Shown here piece after piece: positions 59,612 through 64,000 of a DNA stretch of 64,000 bases. A program made the translations under genes and the position numbers. The DNA is taken from assembly GCA_026874595.1 (NCBI GenBank), contig CM049318.1:59988250-60052249 (forward strand), read 5' to 3'. The first letter of the stretch is position 1, and every line of letters begins with the position of its first letter. The DNA comes from Sipunculus nudus. Its lineage: Eukaryota; Annelida; Sipuncula; Golfingiida; Sipunculidae. The notes under the pieces were generated by a model. That model ran no database searches. It was not told where the DNA came from and saw nothing but the letters and a program-made list of their open reading frames with translations.

Positions 59612-60217
59612 TTAAAACTGGAATTGTTCAACATGCCTACACAAGGCTTGTGCCACTTTAAATCCACCTGACAACCCAGGGGCTAAATACCTTTGGTACG
59701 CATGGCTTTTCCAGTCCCCCTGCAATTTGATTAAATCTGCTGAAATGCCCGCACTCAGAGCAAGGGTAGCTCCCACTCTCATGAAACTATGCCCCGCATA
59801 TCGAGAGGCCGGAATGCCCAGTTGTACTAAGGAAGCCCTAAGGCGTCCTACAAACATGCTGTATGTCATGGTTACGGTTTTATTCATGCGACGGAATTGA
59901 AATGCTGGTGAATTTGCCTGTGTTGGAATTAACCTGAAAGCCAATCTGACGGCCTTGGCTTGACACAGATGGGGGAAGGGAATATGTGGGAGGGGGACCT
60001 GAAGACAACATTCCTGGAATTGGATAGTTTTTTAATCTTTAACTTTGATCAAAAGAAAACTGGGATAAAAAGATACGTCTTCCCTGGTAAGATGTCTACT
60101 GGCATCAAAAGATTGGGATGAGTTAGGCAGTAAATTTGACTTCCGCAGGAAACTAAAGAAGGCTGTGAGGCAAACTGCCCAAAAGCACAAATCCTCTGGG
60201 CATGCAAGAGAATGCAA
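59612..60217 (-). pseudogene. Tyrosine recombinase, C-terminal catalytic domain, inactive
   Basis: Reads from about 60217 to 59612 in one frame, interrupted by a single TAA at 60034-60032. The first part has EDLCFWAVCLTAFFSFLRKS and FDASRHLTREDV. After the stop come KTIQFQ, VPLPHIPFPHLC, VARLR-like GRLRASLVQLGIPA, then YAGHSFMRVGATLALSAGIS, LQGDWKSHAYQRYL. This order matches the phage-integrase-type YR catalytic domain. The box II H-x-x-R appears as H-S-F-M, so the second catalytic Arg is lost, while the W of GDW and the Tyr of RYL remain. The N-terminal domain is missing upstream of 60217. The stop plus the missing Arg indicate a dead copy. Confidence 0.85.
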
Positions 60218-60224
60218 TAATAAT

Positions 60225-63200
60225 TACAACAATAAGAGAATATAAGTTTAACTGCGCTAAGGTAACGCTATCCCTCACATGAAAGCTTTTTTTATTTCCT
60301 GACTTGATTAGGAAGAACTGAAAAAGATCATTTTGACTCAAGTCAACATAAGTGTCGAGACTTGCAACTAACACTGACATGCCAGTCCTGGGATCAATCT
60401 GCTGGGTACTGGTCATAACATTATGAATACAAACACTTATGATCAGCAGAGTTAAAAAAAGATCATTTCCAATGAATAAACCATTGAATGAATTTTTTTT
60501 GGCTTGCACAAGTTAGGACAACCTGTAGCTTACAAACAAAATACCAGTCTAGTGATCAATATTACCACAGAACTTGGAGATAACAGTTTCGGCAGTTCCT
60601 GCTATATCGGTTACCGACAAAACGTTATATCTGTTGACGTATTCTATATATATGGAGTATTTTTCTAAAGGGTAAGGAAGAAACGGGGGGGGGGAGGTAT
60701 CAGACTAAGTTTTGTGCCCGGACCCCCCCCCCCCCCCCCCATCCCCCATCCCTTTCCGGATCTGGGGACCTGTTTTACAGGTTTGCCATCAATTCTGGCG
60801 TGGACCCCTCCTTTTTAAATCCTTGATCTGCCCTTGTGAGGGCATAAGAAAGTATAACTGTAGTTAAACACCTATTGATCATAAAAGATACATCATTGAA
60901 AAGATTATTTTGCTGGATATAAGTTTGGCATATAAAGTTGTATGAAGTAAATTTATATAACCACTCCTTAGTCGTTTTTCCTAGGGGTGAGTGTAACTAT
61001 AAGAATGTATTACTTAAGCAGTATACACCCAGTGGTCATATATAGCATGTCACACTGAAGCGTATAGTGTAAGCTTTCATTTGAGACCAAGTTTGACTGG
61101 ATACGTTTTGCATATTTACCACTTTTATACTGCTATCGGGCATTTTTATTAACTACACAGGTATATCTATCATGCACACATGGTGAAAATTTGTCACCAA
61201 AATGGTACCGATGATCAGAATTTTGGGGTCTGGCTGAAGTACTATATCTCCCCTGGGGATTTTGATATTTATTTGTCTCTGGTGGTTGATTGGTTACTTG
61301 ATTGTTTTTATCTTGTTAGTGTCTTTTTTAAAAGTTGTCAATGAATTTGATGCAATTTTTTCAGGCTTCAGGTGACACCCAAGGAGCAGTAGGACAAAAA
61401 TTTTTGATCACCACAATATTTTGTTTAAAAGGAACTAATCACATACCTGTTATATTAAATATACATTCAATGCAGTGGTTCTCCTGAAAATAAATGGTAT
61501 CTGCCAGTGTTTTGTTCTAAGACCGTTTGCTTACTCCTGTTCATAAGTGGAAATTACCTTGCATCGGGAGCGATCAATGGCGCAAACATAAACATTGCTT
61601 GCACGACACTTGGTGGCCGTACCGCTCACGAAACAAGATCATTCTTGCTTCAAACTAGTGTTTCCTCTGTGTTTGTCCTCCTTGTCCGGGACTTGCCGCT
61701 CATGCTTAAGATCGGACCTGTGGTCACGCAGCCTTGTATAGCAAAACAGTCTTGTTATAGTGTTTACTCACACACAGAACCATAACAATGTATAAAACAG
61801 ATGAATTTGAGATAATATACCCATTTGCTTAGATTGTTTGCTGGAAACCTTGTTTTAGTCATAATCAAAGACTGTCTTACAATGGCAGTGTTCACTGTAC
61901 TGGGAAGGTGGCCCCAGAAGGGCATCATTTTCACATAGTTTATTCCATAGAAAGCTATTTTTATCAAATGTGTTTTCCTGATCATCATATTACCCTTAGA
62001 AAGGTTCCAAGGGTCTATTGTAGTAGTTTTACTTCATAATGGGGTGTGTCTTTGGGCACAGCATCCTGCAGGCTGACGTGCAGAATACCTTATGAACAGG
62101 TCCTCATCTGCTCAACACCTTGCTCAGCATCCCTAACCGACCTGCCATATCAGAAAGCTCGCAAGTCAGGGGTTCCCGTGAATACAGGACTCAATAGCCT
62201 GGTAAGACTGCTCTTGAGTCGTGATTTAAGTCACAGCCGAGAGCGATAGACTGGTAAGACTGTTCTTGAGTCGTGACATAATTCACAGCCGAGAGCGCAC
62301 TGCAACAGGCATACATCCTATAGCATCGATACCTGGGTAGAAATCCGTTTATCTTAATATTGTGATGAGTTAACACCATCTTTTTGGTAAAAGGTCAATT
62401 GTTGTGTGGCGTATTAGTTGATTTGAAGCATATATCACATTTACTTTCCGAGAAATGCTAGATTTTTTTAATTTTAAGATGGTTAATTTTAGAAACATTT
62501 TAATTGAAAACAGCTCGACTTAAAGTACTTTTCTATCTATAGTTAAGAAGAATAACTGCAAAACAACACTTTAATTGTGTTTGTAACCTTGTAAGTTTTC
62601 TATTTTCTAGTGTTAATTGTAACTTATTGTACAGAATTGTACAGAAAATGTTTCTGCTTGTGAAATTATCCCAGACACCCTTAAGTCAACGACGTAGCTG
62701 CCAGCACTGCGTTCATTGGGAAACCCTGCGCCTTGGCTGGAGAACGGAATGTGCTTACGAAAACATGGCCGACTCATCACAATGGTCGCTGTGGCGTTAA
62801 TATCGTGTGGGCGGAATAATACTTATTATTTAATTAGAGGACAGGCCCTGGCTTCAACACATGATGACGTAGACCTATAAAGGCCATCAAAATAGATCAT
62901 ACGAGGTTTCACTGTTTATGAGACAGACGGATTTACGTTGCTTATGTTTTTGGCACTGTTAACACGTAGGGAGTTGTGTATGTGCATGTAATGGTGTGTG
63001 TGTGTGTCCTGATTCGGCCTACTGAAACGTCCGAATTATTAAGAATTGATCCGTGTCTCGTTAATAAACCAAAACGATGTATCTTGTCCTTGCGGTCTTC
63101 AAAGAAGGAACCTATAACATGTGCGTGTTCTCCTTTTCAACGTTACATTAACCATCGGTTTTCAGGATTAGGCACTCCTAGAAAGTGCACATTTTTATAA

Positions 63201-64000
63201 ACAAGACAGGCAGTTTTTTATCCCTGGATTATACCTATCTGTAAACCAGTACATCGATTAAATTAATAAAAACTTACATGTACAACACAATTGACATGAT
63301 TCGCACGGATAATTGCAAATGGATTCAGGATTCGTCAATAACAGTCTTGCTGAGATGGTTTACCTTTAGAGAACAGACCCGTTATTAATCTGGAGCTGCC
63401 GTTTTTTCTAAAATGGATTATGCTCATCTGTTAAAATAGGTATTAAGTTTTCGCGTATTTCATTAAACCTTTGCCATAGGAAGTATGGCTTGCAGTAGCG
63501 GAGGTTTATGCCCCTCTCACATTAAATAGTTCGTCCAGATTCTAGGCTGGCAGAACATGTATTACGGAAACTCGCATCAAAATCCAAAACGAGGAAACAA
63601 TATGGCGTATGCTGGCCGTCATGTCTCTAGAGGTATAGGCCCTATCATTTCACATAAAATGCTTACACAGACGAGTATTCACGGCTTGGCTTGCAGTGGA
63701 ATCCTCCATGTATGCTGAATGTTATTTGGGATATGTCAATTTGCTAGTACCCGATATATCAATATCAGTGAACCTATTTTATTGCTCATTTAAAAGCGCT
63801 GAAATATAATTTTATTCCCTAAACGTTACCGACTCTTTATATTCAGTAACATGGGATTCGTATTTCGACATGACATGCATTCAATGAATATAAGAGCGAA
63901 TGAGGAAATCAGCTGAGCAACAATTATCATGTAAAAAAACAGAGCCATCCACATAATTGTGTTTATGTCCTCATGATTAAGAAACAAAGGAATGAATGTT
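60225..64000. repeat. 3.8 kb duplicated segment, copy B (runs off the window)
   Basis: Same orientation as 51619-55394 at a constant offset of 8606 bp apart from small indels. Homology begins abruptly at TACAACAATAAG, eight bases from the recombinase remnant, and continues to the last base. Confidence 0.93.

Larger units (their letters stand above)
58790..60217 (-). mobile_element. 3' end of a tyrosine-recombinase element with B1-A2-B2 repeats
   Basis: In element orientation: recombinase frame (60217-59612), repeat B1 (59563-59396), spacer A2 (59395-58958), repeat B2 (58957-58790). A recombinase gene followed by B1-A2-B2 is the 3' organisation of Ngaro/PAT-type YR retrotransposons with split direct repeats. 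B2 ends precisely where gypsy pol homology stops, so this is the element's terminus. The 5' part (A1, gag, RT) is not present: the duplicated segment begins at 60225. Crypton or another YR transposon type remains possible because no RT is linked. Confidence 0.72.

Noticed and set aside
51619-64000. One giant LTR retrotransposon with 3.8 kb LTRs
   Set aside because: The repeats do not start with TG or have a PBS/PPT next to them. The internal gypsy remnant has its own LTR and PPT, and the recombinase remnant has its own terminal repeats.

Overview
The window is eukaryotic, intron-bearing and AT-rich. Long (TA)n microsatellites, miniature inverted-repeat elements, tRNA-derived SINEs, two LINE clades, a Ty3/gypsy element, a tyrosine-recombinase element and degenerate tandem repeats carrying TGACCTNTGACCT motifs all point to an invertebrate, most likely a mollusc and probably a bivalve. 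That assignment is an inference from repeat style; no marker gene fixes the species. Layout: 476-5985 is a degenerate ~150 bp tandem repeat split by a nearly complete L1/Tx1-type LINE (894-5848) with a perfect 18 bp target-site duplication, a poly(A) tail and one frameshift. 6008-6841 is a solo Ty3/gypsy LTR. 8290-15254 holds the only host gene I can support: a secreted progranulin-like gene on the + strand, seven coding exons, all introns phase 0, 368 residues, four complete 12-cysteine granulin domains. A cluster of E-box/CLEAR-like motifs lies just upstream of its start codon. Its introns carry a hairpin MITE, a SINE and microsatellites. 15255-23200 is mostly unassignable, with dispersed and tandem repeats. 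23212-27520 is a decayed minus-strand CR1/L2/Rex1-type LINE whose 3' region is split by a TA-flanked inverted-repeat element. 27521-51618 is gene-poor, with several MITEs (TTAA-flanked, hAT-like, hairpin), SINE relics and (TA)n tracts. 51619-55394 and 60225-64000 are two near-identical copies of a 3.8 kb segment spaced exactly 8606 bp apart. Between them lie, on the minus strand, the 3' half of a Ty3/gypsy element whose pol ends at RNase H directly before the polypurine tract and LTR, and the 3' end of a tyrosine-recombinase element with a B1-A2-B2 repeat arrangement. How the parts relate: the granulin gene stands alone as host function, and almost everything else recognisable is nested transposable elements. 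Insertion order can be read in several places (LINE into tandem repeat, TA-element into LINE, TTAA-element into hairpin MITE, YR element against gypsy pol). No operon, CRISPR array, prokaryotic feature or clearly new defence or metabolic system was found.
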